Origin: Vermamoeba vermiformis
Lineage: Eukaryota > Tubulinea > Echinamoebida
Reading direction: 5' to 3'
Assembly: GCA_045837725.1 (NCBI GenBank)
Contig: JBEWZL010000257.1
Span: 124,001 to 188,000, forward strand
DNA length: 64,000 nt
Shown here: positions 30,239 to 44,230 of the stretch, one piece after another
How the letters are laid out: the number at the start of each line of letters is the position of its first letter
Numbering within the stretch: the first letter of the stretch is position 1
The notes under the pieces: generated by a model
What the model was told of the DNA's origin: nothing
Database searches by the model: none
Seen by the model: only the letters and a program-made list of their open reading frames with translations
Translations under genes and position numbers: made by a program

Positions 30239-32280
30239 ATGTCTAACTCAGCCACTTATGTAAGTTTGATCGCTGTAGAGACGATTTAATGACCAGATCC
30301 GAAGATATTTTTTCGGGTTGAATCGAAATTCGTCAATTAAATTCAGCAAATAAAATTTCTAATTTATTATGTATGTTGGTGTAGAATAATCAATCGGTTC
30401 CATTATTTCACGCTCACAATAATTTATTAATTTATTTTTCTCAGCGAAAAGTGCTTGTTACTGGTGCTAGCGGCTTTTTGGGCTCTAGAACAGCCATCAT
30501 GATGCTTGAAAAGGGCTTAGTCGTTAAGGGATTCGATATTCGTCCTCAAAACCCGCCAATTGAAGGATTGGATTTCATTCAAGGTGACATCCGCAACTTG
30601 GAAGACTGCAAGCGTGCTGCTGAAGGTGTTGATGCTATCTTCCACTGCGCTGCTATTGCACAACTCGCCAAAGGTAAACACCTCACCCGATCCAAGATCG
30701 CGAACGTTGTTAATTCGTTTTTGCCCTGCAGAGGGTGTCGAGCAATTGTTTTGGGACATCAATGTTGGCGGCACTAAGAATATGATTGAGGCTGCTTGCT
30801 TTCACAAAGTAGCTCGCTTTATTCACGTGAGCAGCGGATCTGTCGTATTCAACTTCAAAGACATTCTTGATGCTGATGAGAACTTGCCTTATGTCTTCCA
30901 CGGTATGATTACATAGCTGTATATAATGACAGTGTAGTTTTCGAGCGATACTAATCTTTTTTTGGCAGATGTGTACGGCGCAACCAAGGTTGAGGCTGAA
31001 AAGGCTGTATTAGAAGCTAATGGCAAGGACAACGGCACCAAAGACAAGCTCATGACTGTTGCTATTCGTCCCCACTCCATTTACGGTCCTGGCGATCGTT
31101 TGTTCTTCCCTCCTGTTGTTAAATCCGCCAAGGTAATTACTCTACTCAATTATTATATTTGTGTAATGTTAATATAATTATGATTATAGCAAGGCAAATT
31201 GAGAACTATTTTGGGTAAAGGAGAGAACTTGTCTTCGTACACTTATGTCGACAACTGCGTGCACGTAAGTTGCAGTGTTCTATTTATAGTAACCTGAGTG
31301 CTGAACACCGCTCTACCAGGGTATGTACCTCGCAGGTCTGGCCCTCGTCAACGCCAGCTCTCCTGCTTGTGGTCAAGTGTACAACATCAACGACGGCAAG
31401 GACCGTAAGATGTGGGAGGTCATTTTGAATGTCGCCGAAAAAGTCGCAGGTGTACCTCGCGAGAAATTGGCCAAGATTAAGATGCCTGTTGGCTTCGTTT
31501 ATTACATTGGCTGGTTGAACGAAATGTACTGCAGTGTAAGCTAGACGATGTCATTCATAGGTGTGCATTAGACTGACGCGCCATTAAATCAGATCGCTGG
31601 TGGCAATCCTACATTCACACGCTTCTCAATCACAGTGGCCACAACAAATCACACTTACTCGATCAAGAAGGCTGAACGTGATTTGAAGTACAAACCTCTT
31701 GTGCCTCACGACGAGGTCAGTGTTTGACACGTGTCACAATTGACATTTTGCTCACACAATGTACAGGGCATGCGACGCGCGATTGAATGGGGCAAGGCAC
31801 AAGGAGACAACTTGTGGAAGGGACTCGAGCCTCCCAAGTCCAAGACTAAAGGACTCTCTTTGTGGCTCTTCTTCGTCTCGCTGCTCACACTCACTGGTGC
31901 TTTGCAAGTCTTCATGGGCCCGCAGCCTGTTCAACACTTGTTCAGCAGCAAGCCCACTGAAGGTAAGTCCCATATATCCTTGTTTGCGTCAATCTCACAC
32001 TCGTGCATTAGTCACTGCGTTGACCAGCCGATTGTTCGCGTGCTGGGCTCTCTTGGCCTCAGCTGTTGGCTTCAACACTGCCATTGACGTCAACAACCGC
32101 GCCATGTACAGACTGACGCTGTTCACTTTCTACGTCGCACTAGGTCTCTACGGCTTCGAATCATGCGTCACGAAGACAATGCCGTTCTTCCCGTCATTGC
32201 TGCCCATGATCATTCTGGCCGGTGTTTGCATTTCAATCTTGTGGATGACATTCGGCCACAGCACAGACAAGACCAATTAA
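30239..32280 (+). CDS. Sterol-4α-carboxylate 3-dehydrogenase (ERG26/NSDHL) fused to ERG28
   Basis: Short first exon (MSNSATY), then RKVLVTGASGFLGSRTA, an NAD-binding GxxGxxG Rossmann start of the 3β-HSD family, IFHCAAIAQ, HVSSGSVVFN, and the catalytic DVYGATKVEAEKAVL (Y-x-x-x-K) and RPHSIYGPGDRLFFP. This is ERG26/NSDHL, which decarboxylates C4-methyl sterol intermediates. After the usual end (about 31860) the reading frame continues with four hydrophobic segments: LSLWLFFVSLLTLTGALQVF, then TSRLFACWALLASAVGFNTA, IDVNNRAMYRLTLFTFYVAL and SLLPMIILAGVCISILWM. These align with human ERG28 (QARTFGIWTLLSSVIR, IDIHNKTLYHITLWTF), the ER scaffold that tethers ERG26. The introns on both sides of the junction are ordinary and in frame. 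Nine exons; stop TAA 32278-32280. Confidence 0.88.
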
Positions 32281-32321
32281 ATTTTGCGAATAACTTCACT
32301 TTACTGTACAAAACGTGTTTA

Positions 32322-34017
32322 TTATTCCACAGGAAACAGCGTGTTTATGTCCACACCCTCCACGTACGAGAATATCTTGACCCAGATCTCCAACGGAAAC
32401 ACCTCCAAGAACGCGTCTGGTCGCTGGATCAGCATTTTGAGGAACACAATTACACCATTGAAGCGATCTCTGTTCTGCTTCAGCCGACTGTCCACTAATG
32501 GGTCACTTTCACCGTTGATTGTCAGCTGGCACAGTGAATAGTTTGGCTTGAGCACATCACCACCGCGAAGAAAGTCCCATTCAGGGTGATATTGCTCTTT
32601 CATCTTGTCAATGTGCAGCACTCTCAACGCGTTGTTCCGTGCCAGTGCCATCAATACAGGCCTCATGGACAAGGAGGTCGGTGTGTCTCTCTTAATGTGC
32701 AGCACTCGCAGTGTAGTATTCAGGTCTAATAATGACGCCAATGCATTGAGTGCTGGCTCTTGCAAAGGAATGTTCCTCATTTGCAGATTGGTCAGCGACT
32801 TGTTGTCTGCCAGTTCTTGGAATAAGTACGGACAGTCTCGTGTGTCCACGGTGCAGTCATTAAGAATCAAGCGTTGCACATTTGATTTGTGCAGGAACGG
32901 CTTCAGTTTCTCGCCTCTGACTCTGTTCTTCGCGAGTGACAGCCAAGTGAGAGATTTGTTCAGCGTCAAGCCCTTGGCAATGTCATCAGTGCACACGTGA
33001 CAGTCAGCCAGCGACAACTTCTTCAACGTGTTCGTCTTGAGGACAGTTGTGAGCTCGTCTGTAACTGCTTTGTCGTTCAAATTGATTCCGTCGAGTGTGA
33101 GCGAGGTAATGGTCGTATTCTCTTTGAATATCTGCAATATCTTGACCATGTGTGGGGTGGTGAAGTTGGCCAATGAGAGATCGAGGTCAGTGATCGATGT
33201 GTTCAGCTTCAATATGTCATACAATGGGTCAGTCAGCGGATCAATGTCGCAGTAGTTGAATGTCAGGTGTTTGAGTCCCTCGTTGTATCTAATCATGCTC
33301 GCTAATGTACTGCTGGTGTCGGTTGAGAAGGTTAATGCATTGAATTTGCATTTGACAATGCCTCGGTGCTCTTTGAGTGCTTTGAATAGCGACAAGATTT
33401 TGCCCGAGGGTACTGCAGACCTAGTGAGTGGACCATCAAGCTCGAATGACGTGAGTGCCTTGCTCGTGGTCAGTGCACTCGCGAGCTCTTCAATGTCCTC
33501 GTCGGGCAGTGTGAATGGTATCACGAGTCTGCAGTCTTTCAACACTTCGTGGACTTTGAGTGCTTTTCCTATGTACGACAATCTGTTGGAACTTGCACCG
33601 AAGTGAATCGTAGTGATTGAATTGTTGATTTGGAGCGCCAAAATAACAAACTCCCATTGCTCCGGACTAATATTCGCGTGTAGCCAGAGCTCCTTGATCG
33701 TCGTGTTGCGTCCAATAGCCTCCATTAAATACCGATACTCCAGTAAGTTGTTTGGCACGTAAACTTGGCCTCTCTGAAAAGCAATACGATCAACACCATC
33801 AATGTCGAATTTTGTGGATGTGGTTACAAGCTTGTTGATTTCGGGAATCGATGTTGCTGTTGGCAATCCCTGCAAATAAATTATTAAAAATAATGCGACG
33901 GCTTTGACCCTACTTCTGTACTTGGCGTAACCGACGGATGGGTTTTGCTTTATCTAAAGCGAATTTTGCCAATCTAAAAGCTGCTTTAGCAACTACAGGA
34001 TCAGCTTTAGCTTCCAT
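32322..34017 (-). CDS. Leucine-rich-repeat protein with C-terminal F-box-like motif, paralogue A
   Basis: Two exons (34017-33922 and 33869-32322), 547 residues. The first exon encodes a basic helix (FRLAKFALDKAKPIRRLR). The body is a ribonuclease-inhibitor-type LRR array, e.g. TSITDLDLSLANFTTPHM, NTTITSLTLDGINLNDKAV, NTLKKLSLADCHVCTDDI and KSLTWLSLAKNRVRGEKL. The last 25 residues, VFPLEIWVKIFSYVEG, match the start of an F-box (L-P-x-E-I-W-x-K-I-F-S-Y-L), which normally sits at the N-terminus. Its 3' end is 41 bp from the convergent NSDHL-ERG28 gene. Tandem with paralogue B; blocks of 98% nucleotide identity suggest gene conversion. Function unknown; a scaffold or SCF-linked role is possible. 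Confidence 0.85.
33103..33307. repeat. Gene-conversion tract in LRR paralogue A
   Basis: These 205 bp match 34970-35174 with only 4 differences, although the coding sequence on either side is far more diverged. It encodes the LRR segment ending in LTFNYCDIDPLTDPLYDI and neighbours. A second shared block of 54 bp with one difference lies at 33438-33491 (partner 35305-35358). Confidence 0.85.
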
Positions 34018-34197
34018 TGTGTGTTAGGGTGGGGCATTTCTTTCTTTTTGGTTTTGTAGGACACATTTTCCAGGACAACATCATTTATTGAAGGATTATA
34101 CTGATTATACGACGATATCGATAGGCTTAAATCCACCCGTGCATTAAGTGCTTCATCGCGATCTGAGGACTAGACATTGTACAATACGATACGCCTG

Positions 34198-35875
34198 TCA
34201 CCCTGAAAATATTGCCCTAATGTTCACACCACCCACGTACGAAAATATTTTGGTCCAGATCTCCATTGGAAACACTGCAAAGAAGACATCTTGTCGCTGG
34301 ACCATCATCTTAAGGAATGCAATCACACCCACGTAGCGATCTCTGTTCGCCTTCAGTCTGCAGTCCACGCCGTAGTCATTCTGGTGGTTGATAGTCACCT
34401 TGCACAGCGCGTAGTTGGAGTCGAGAGTGTCGCGAATGTAGTCCCACTCTGGATGGTACTGCTCTCTTTGCTTTTCAATGTTCAGTGATTGCAGTGCGGT
34501 GTTCTCTTTCAGTGCCTGCAGCACGGGTTTTATGGGCAAAGAGGTCGCGGTGCCGCGTTTGAAGTGCAGCACGCGCAGAGTGTTGTTCTCGCGCAACATG
34601 TTCGCCAGGGCCGCGAGTGCGATGTCGAACAAACCAACATTTCTGATTCTTAGATTTGTCAGCGAGGTGTTGTGCGTCAGTCCCTCAAAGATGTGTCCCC
34701 AAACCTCTTGATTGACTTGGCACTCATCGAGGATCAAGTGCCGCACACTTAAAGTTTGCAACACTGGCTTGAGATCCTGCTTTTGAATCGTATTGTTGGC
34801 CAGAGACAGCCGAGTGAGTGACGTGTTCTGCGCCAACCCCTGCACAATATCGTTGACGCACAGATTACAGCGGCTGAGCGACAGTCTCTGCAACTTGTTG
34901 TTTGCGAGCACCTTATTTAGCTCTTCTGTGACCGACCTGTCACTCATTTTAATGCAACTAAGATCTAATGAGGTAATGGTCGTATTTTCTTGGAATATCT
35001 GCAATATCTTGACCATGTGTGGGGTGGTGAAGTTGGCCAATGAGAGATCGAGGTCAGTGATCGATGTGTTCAGCTTCAATATGTCATACAATGGGTCAGT
35101 CAGCGGATCAATGTCGCAGTAGTTGAATGTCAGGTGTTTCAGTCCCTCGTTGTATCTAATCATGCTTGCTAATGAGTGCCCTGTATCAGCTGAAAACACC
35201 ATGGAAGAGAATCTGCACTTGACAATGCCTCGGTGCTCTCCGAGTGCATTGAGTAGCGGTAAGATTTTGCCTGGTGGCATCGCAGGCCTATCGAATGGAC
35301 CACGAAGCTCGAATGACGTGAGTGCCTTGCTCGTGGCCAGTGCACTCGCGAGCTCTTCCACTTCATTGTCTTGCGCATTCTCTTCCAGTACAAAGCAGCC
35401 TGTAGTCAACTTTGCGTGTGCTTTGACTGCTCTGCCGATGTATGCCATGTTATTGGAACTGAAGTATATCGTATCAATAGAAGAGTTGCGTTTGAGGGCC
35501 TTGATGATGAACTCCCACTGCTCGGGAGTCGCATCACTATGTAAAAACAGCTGCTTGATCGATGTACTGCGCCCAATCGCTTCCATTAGATAGCGGAATG
35601 TTAATAAATTGGTCGGTAGGTCTACATATCCATCCAAAAACGTTATATCTCCAACTTCCTCAATGTCGAATTCGACCGCTTTAGATGCAGCAATAAATTT
35701 GTTGATTTCAAAATTTGACTTTGCTATCGGCAATTTCTATACTGTAAATTAGAAAAATTTAAAGAGATATTTGGGTTAATACTTTTTTGTTTAAATCCGT
35801 TCGTGGCGACTGATCCAGGGCAATTTTGGCCAATTTGAAGGCCGCAGTAGCAACCGCGCTATTATTTTCATTCAT
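34198..35875 (-). CDS. Leucine-rich-repeat protein with C-terminal F-box-like motif, paralogue B
   Basis: Two exons (35875-35783 and 35736-34198), 543 residues, with the same architecture as paralogue A: a short helical first exon (AFKLAKIALDQSPR), an LRR array (TSLTRLSLANNTIQKQ, VRHLILDECQVN, TSLTNLRIRNVGLFD) and a C-terminal VFPMEIWTKIFSYVGG, again the core of an F-box. The intron sits at the same place in both genes, so the pair arose by tandem DNA duplication and not by retrocopying. Both copies are intact, which argues that both are functional. The near-identical LRR block at 34970-35174 marks recent sequence exchange with A. No signal peptide or membrane segment is visible; likely cytosolic. 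Confidence 0.85.
34970..35174. repeat. Gene-conversion tract in LRR paralogue B
   Basis: Partner of 33103-33307, with 201 of 205 bases the same. The borders are sharp: identity falls off at once outside the tract, which includes both conserved and normally variable LRR positions. Confidence 0.85.
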
Positions 35876-35928
35876 TGCTGTATGTGTGCTTATTCTTTCG
35901 GTCAAAGTAACGTTTGACAATTTCAATT

Positions 35929-38484
35929 TTATTGCAGTTTAGTAGAGCGAACAACATTGGTCTTAATACCACCAACCTCACCTCCGTAAGGCTTCAACTG
36001 GTCGCGGACCTTCATGACTTGACCAGTACGGCGGATCTTGGCCTTGTCGTACTTGTTTCTTAACTTGACACGCGGGTTTCTGTTCTCCTTTTTAGTCTTC
36101 TTGGCCAAGCCCTTGTTCTTTCTGATAGCGTAGTTGATGTTTCTCTTGCCGCCCTCACGCACTGTGTCCTCAGTGAACAGCACTCGTTGTGCCCTAAACA
36201 AAAAGTTAGATCGAGCTCTCAAGCAAGGTGTGTTTAACTTACTCTTCACGTCGTTGTTGCTCCATCTCGCGCTTCTTCTCTCTTTGTTGCATCTGCGCTG
36301 CTTTGACAGATCTGTAGAACTCGTCTTCATTGTCAGAGTCATCAACACCCTCGTCCTCTGAGCCCAGGTCTCCAACGTCCCCTTCATCCTCTGAATAGTC
36401 GCTGAACACATCGGCATCATCGTTCTCCTCTACGGGCTGTGACTTCTTGGACTTCTTCGACTTGCCATCATCTTCATGCAAGTACGACACGAAGGTCTCT
36501 TCGGGCTCGCTGTTCTTAGCTGAGCCGTCATTCAACTTCTGTCTCTTCATCGCCACTTTATAAGGCAGGTCTTCATCACCACCGACCACGACCTTCTTCT
36601 TGTTCTCGTTCTGCTCCAGTTGATTCATCACCGCGGCATATTTGCGCTTCTGACCAGTGAGACGTTCCACTGCTTGTGCGTCACCCAAGTCTTCGAGGGG
36701 TGTGAACTCGCTTGCTTTCTTAGCGCGCTTAGTGTCCTTGACTTTGTACCGCACAAATTGATCCTCGCTCGAAGGGTCAGCACTTTGTGGTTCAAATCCA
36801 TTCTCGTCCAGATCACTCTCTTCTGACGCACTTGACAGCTCGGGGCTGGGCTCTTTTTTGTTCTTCTTTTTGTGTGTCTGCCCATTTGATTGTTCTGCTG
36901 CGCTCGTTTTTTTGTGTGATTTGTCTTTCAAAGCGTTAATTAGTGCTCTAGAGCGAGCAGAACGTTAAATATGCTTACTTTTAGGAAGTTCAGGCTCGCT
37001 CGTGCTCTGTTCATTGCTTTGGTCCTGACCATTCTTAATCAATTCGAGCAATAATCGCGCTTGGTCTTTGATCTTCTTGTCCATAGGACCGAGTTTGTCA
37101 ATAAGAGCCTTGGTGCGGAACAACTGGTCAATGACTGGGTGATCTTTGACTCGTTTGCCCGCTGCTTTCATCATCAAATAAAACGCAATATTTGTGCTGT
37201 AGTTCATCAACAGTTGGTATTTGAGCTGGAGATAAATTAAACCGTTGGATTTGGGCAGTTTTTTTCCTCTGCACAAAATCATTAGCCGCAGTTAATAACA
37301 AAATATGATTCTTACGCAGTGATAATAGGCTGTAACTGATTCTTGATTTCTTTCAGTGACTTGCCAAACTCAGCAAGTAGAATAGTGAACTCGGGCGACT
37401 CAACAGAGATAATTTCAAGCTTCTCTTCGCGGGACAATCCTGCGATATCTTTGCTGACACGCTCAACGCTGACACCAGTGTCTACATTGTGCAAATCAAT
37501 CGCTTCGAGGTCCTTGTTCATCGACTCCAACAGTGCGGTGTCGCTGCGCTTAGTTTTCTAGTGCAGAGTTAGTTATGTGGCACTTGTCCAGCAGATGAAT
37601 ACTTACAGGCTTGTCTTCTTTCTTGTCAGCCTTCAATTTAGACAAAATGCCGCCAAATGTGTCGTCGTAGTCGTCTTCTGACACTTCTTGTGCCTTCTTT
37701 TCTTGCAATCGCTTGACCTCTTCTTCTTCGTTTTGTGCTACAACCAAAAGTTAACCAAAGCCTCTATAATAATACTTTAATAACTGTACCATATTCCTCG
37801 TCTTCAGAATCACCGAGTTCATCATCAACAAAGTCAGTGTAATAATAATCCTTTTTTTTGCCCCACTTCGATTCATCAATCTCTTCTTCCTCCTCGTCAT
37901 CGTCGTCGTCAATAACTAATACATTGATTGTTAATTCGTCTAAAAAAAGAAAAATAAATCGTCTAATTACATTTTTTGCGTAATCCAGGAACAGGCGCGT
38001 ATGCAAGATCTTCATCTTCGTCACTGTCTACATCCTCGTCGCCACCATCATTTTCTTCATCAACATCTAAATCCAACACGCCCTCGACGTCTGAGTCGTC
38101 TGTGGAGGAGTTAGAATTTATGACATCCCGATCCGATCTGGATCCAAAAACAGATTTGACGTTATAAATTTCAAATAATTATCTATTTAGTATGTTAAAA
38201 AAATTCCAGGTCCTCTAATCAACGTTTAAAATAAATAATGCATCAGGAAAATTACCATCATTTTCTTGCCGTTTATCGAACTCCACTTTATCACGAGTGG
38301 CAGTGACTGCATAAATAAAATGTTAATTATTGTTATACACTTGGTGCTAAGCGCAGCACTACATACAATCATCGATCTCATCGTTGAAATCCTCCTCCGT
38401 GAATCTCTTTTCTCTTTGTTGTTCCTTTCGGCCACCACGTCCCTTAGGGCCACCACGTCCTCCTCTACCTCTACCTCTGGGCAT
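35929..38484 (-). CDS. UTP3: UTP3/SAS10 small-subunit processome protein
   Basis: Nucleolar factor for 18S rRNA maturation. The start MPRGRGRGGRGGPKGRGGR is an RGG tract. Long acidic exons follow (37960-37780: D-D-D-D-E-E-E-E), then WGKKKDYYYTDFVDDE (compare W-x-x-K-x-x-Y-Y in UTP3). A Sas10/Utp3 domain lies around 37550-36970, with LLAEFGKSLKEIKNQLQPI and YLQLKYQLLMNYSTNIAFY. The C-terminal SAS10 domain is diagnostic: INYAIRKNKGLAKKTKKE, NRNPRVKLRNKYDKAKIRR, then GQVMKVRDQLKPYGGEVGGI. Stop TAA 35929-35931. About nine exons separated by short introns; some small 5' exon borders (38300-37960) are approximate. Confidence 0.93.
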
Positions 38485-38668
38485 TGTTGTGTTTGTGGCT
38501 GTTACTGTTTGAGAAAATAAATGACAAATTTGGATCACAAAAAGATCGCGATCTTCACGCGTGGGCAAGTTGCGCGTGCGACTCAATGCAAAGAACATCA
38601 ACAAACGGTATTATTTAAAAATTAACTTTTATTAAAGCAAACTCCTCAAAAAAGTTGCTTTTTAGATT

Positions 38669-41446
<2,778 letters not shown>

Positions 41447-41921
41447 GTTGCGAGTTGTGTGTTTTTGTTTGAGTTAAAAATAAGAATGAAAGTTTTCTGG
41501 CTTTTGAGTTTTTTTGTCGGTCTTTTTTTGGCTTGAATTTCGCAGCAAACTGTTCGCCTAAATAAAACGGCCCAAGATGACTCACGAAGAAAAATACGAC
41601 CGCGGGGTAATGTTGTCCTCGCGATCTTCTGGAAGTGCCTTGTCAGCACTTCCGTTTTTTTTGTTGTGAGTAAATTTTTGTCACGTTTTGAACGGCGCAA
41701 TTGCTGAGGCTACTTCTGGTACGGCGACTTCGGCCTTATTTGATTTAGCCTGGAGATTGTCAGTTCAGAATTCTCGGGTGAGTGTCTCCTTTTCTTTGAA
41801 ACTCACGTTGGCTTCGTGTCTTTCACTAAGGAATGTCTATAACCAAAGTGATCGTTCCAGTACACGAGGGGCATTAGATACTTAAAGTAATTCACAGAAC
41901 CGACTGTTTGATTTCTGATCG
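41447..41921. other. Divergent promoter of CDC48 and TMEM185-like gene
   Basis: 475 bp with no recognised gene. A 30-codon ATG ORF on the plus strand (from 41577) could be an upstream ORF of the TMEM185-like transcript. A GT donor-like site near 41780 hints at a 5'UTR intron. Neither can be confirmed. Confidence 0.4.
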
Positions 41922-43239
41922 ATGTTCAGCAACCAACAGAAGTACCAAAAGCTCAGCACTGCAGTGCTGCAGACATTATACCCTACTGACAGACGTGGCC
42001 AATACCTCAAATTGTTGACACACGCCTTCGACTTTTCAAGATTTGACTTGATCACACTTCTATTTGAATGGACAATATTCGCATTATTTTTCTTGTTTAT
42101 ATTCGCTAAAGTGGAGTATATGATAGATTGGAGCTGGCCCATTGTATTTATCCCATTTTTTGTTTCAGCTTTTTTGGGATCTGTACGGAGTGTCGCCTGT
42201 GGAAAGCGGAGTCGATGCGCCTTATGGACAAGATTTATAGCATATATATTTATCATATTATTCACGATAGTTTTGGTACTCAAACTTGAAGGAACGATAG
42301 ACTTGTCGTGGCGAATCCTATTCTTTCCCATTTATATTTTAGAAGGTAAGCTCACACTTAAATCACCGGCAATACGTGCCCCATATCATACCTACTTTTT
42401 ATTTTTAACGTGAAATTAACTTTTCTATGAACCTTTCTAACCAAATCCAGGCCTAATCGTACTTTCCCTTTGTCTTGGTGGCTGTTTTATGTTGATTATG
42501 GTCTTGGATGATGCCCTCATCAAAATAGGCACTATCTTCTTGATGCTTGCCTCGCTTTGTTTGACAGTCTTTTGCGTACTGCTTTCAGCGAAGATTGGCG
42601 AAGAAGAAAGTGACATTCAGCAATGGTATTAGATATTACTTGCCATATGCATTGCGTTAATTAATTACGTTATAGGCATTGGTTCGCCGTATTTACACCG
42701 CTTTGGGCGATGCACGTACTGCTTATCATCTCAGGGGTTGTATTCCTAGTAGTAAGCAGACTTTCGATTGCAAAAGTGCTTACGTGTCCACTCATTTCCT
42801 AATTAGGTATTCCCTGATGAGTCATTCGTATCCGATGACTTGACACGTGGCCAAGACACGCGCAGTCGCCTACCTTCAATCAAGCCCCGCTACCGCATCA
42901 ACTTCTTCTTGCTTGCCACAGCCTTGCTCAATCTACCCCTCACTGCTGTGCGTATTGCTCATTATATGTTTCGTTAGGTTACTAACTTGCTTCCTTAAAG
43001 TTTGACATCATGTTGTGCCTCTATTTGGACTGCAATATGTTCGCACAAGTGTACGTGTTCCTGCCGCTCTTTCTTGTGCTGGCTGCGGGTCTTGGCAGTA
43101 CGTCATCCGTGCTTTTAGTTGACAAGACTAACACTCATTTGTAGTTATCATTGCCCTCATTAACGCGCACAAACAACGAGGCACCTATTGCATTCGAATT
43201 GACAAGGGCATCGGTGCTCGTTCAGAAGAGATCTGGTAG
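41922..43239 (+). CDS. TMEM185-like multi-pass membrane protein
   Basis: About 10 hydrophobic segments across seven exons. Several segments carry the repeated pattern of the Tmemb_185A family (L-K/R-L-D/E-x-x-I-x-W-S-W-x-x-V-F-x-P-x-W): KVEYMIDWSWPIVFIPFF, LKLEGTIDLSWRILFFPIYI and HWFAVFTPLWAMHVLLI. A cytosolic hydrophilic stretch (PDESFVSDDLTRGQDTRSR) interrupts the membrane part, followed by FDIMLCLYLDCNMFAQVYVF and LPLFLVLAAGLG. Stop TAG at 43237-43239. Human TMEM185A/B have no settled function, so none is offered. The initiator ATG at 41922 is the first in frame. The fit to the family is by repeated motif, not whole-length identity. Confidence 0.65.
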
Positions 43240-43381
43240 TCGTGATTAGACTGCTTTAGCTTGTAAATAAATACCAATCGTCACTGTAACTCGAGCATGC
43301 ATTCAATTGAAAAACAAAGTTTATTCGGGCATAAGAGTTGTTCTTAGCACCGCATGCTATTGTGACAATAGGGCGTATATC

Positions 43382-44059
43382 TTATTTTCTACCAGTAGGG
43401 ACTTGCTTGTTCACACGACCAGCCACTATATTCATCCAGAAGAGCACTGCTCCCGAGAACAAGAAGCTGAATGGACCACGTCAGCGAGTGCAGGACAAGT
43501 AAGATTGGTTACAACAACAGAATTCTGATCGTATAGCGATCGTTTTAATACTTTTAATAATTGACTTACCAAGTAGTGACGCTAATTCTGTGCACGGTGG
43601 ATGCGCAGGCCATAGCAACAATCATTGAAAGGATAACTGAGCAATTTTAAGTAAATATCAGAATAAAATTACCATTAAATTATTACCATCGAACCAGCCA
43701 CTTTCTCTCCTCAAGCTACCAAGGATCTAGAAGAAAGGTGAGCAGTCAAGGAAAAATTTTGTATTCGCATAATAAATATTCTTTCGGTGTCCATAAATTG
43801 TCTTAGGATACGACCATAGTAAAAAAGAATAATAACGAGCCAAGGAAGCCACCCAAAGTAATGAAAGCTGGGGATTGTCTCAAAAATTCTTTGGAGACTT
43901 GCATGACGGAGAATGTAATAACAAACATAGTAGCCGAGAGCAAGGCTGAAGTGCCTCTAGCTGGTTGTTGTTGTGCTGCGAGTAGCTGAGGGTTAGTCGG
44001 ATGGAATAAAAATGGTGTTACTAATTAAAACTGTAGTTAAAATATTACTTACCCTTCAT
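43382..44059 (-). CDS. KRTCAP2: KRTCAP2-like subunit of oligosaccharyltransferase
   Basis: Small ER membrane protein cut into five short exons. Assembled by splice sites it reads MKAQQQPARGTSALLSATMF, VITFSVMQVSKEFLRQ, TLGGFLGSLLFFFTMV, then ILGSLRRESGWFD, ILSMIVAMACASTVHRISV and a last exon TTCFLFSGAVLFWMNIVAGR ending at TAA 43382-43384. These correspond in order to human KRTCAP2 ([54 protein letters not shown]). KCP2 joins the STT3A-type oligosaccharyltransferase at the translocon for cotranslational N-glycosylation. Three membrane segments are visible. Exon 1 is only 7 bp of coding sequence (ATGAAGG); the acceptor inside the CAG-rich region at ~43995 is inferred from frame. Confidence 0.8.
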
Positions 44060-44230
44060 TTTATATGCTACTGCTCGATTACAAGTCGAAAATAAAGTTC
44101 GTCTCGTAGGTAGCCAGATATTTTGATAACGAAGTCAAAATTTGTCAACGCAGGAAGCCCTTGCCAGAAATTTAGCTCCAGCCACCACTTTGTGCAAGAA
44201 GCTCCAACTAAATTCAACAGAGTAATTAAA

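Noticed and set aside
41577-41669. 30-codon ATG ORF between CDC48 and the TMEM185-like gene
   Set aside because: Could be an upstream ORF but is too short and unsupported to call a gene.
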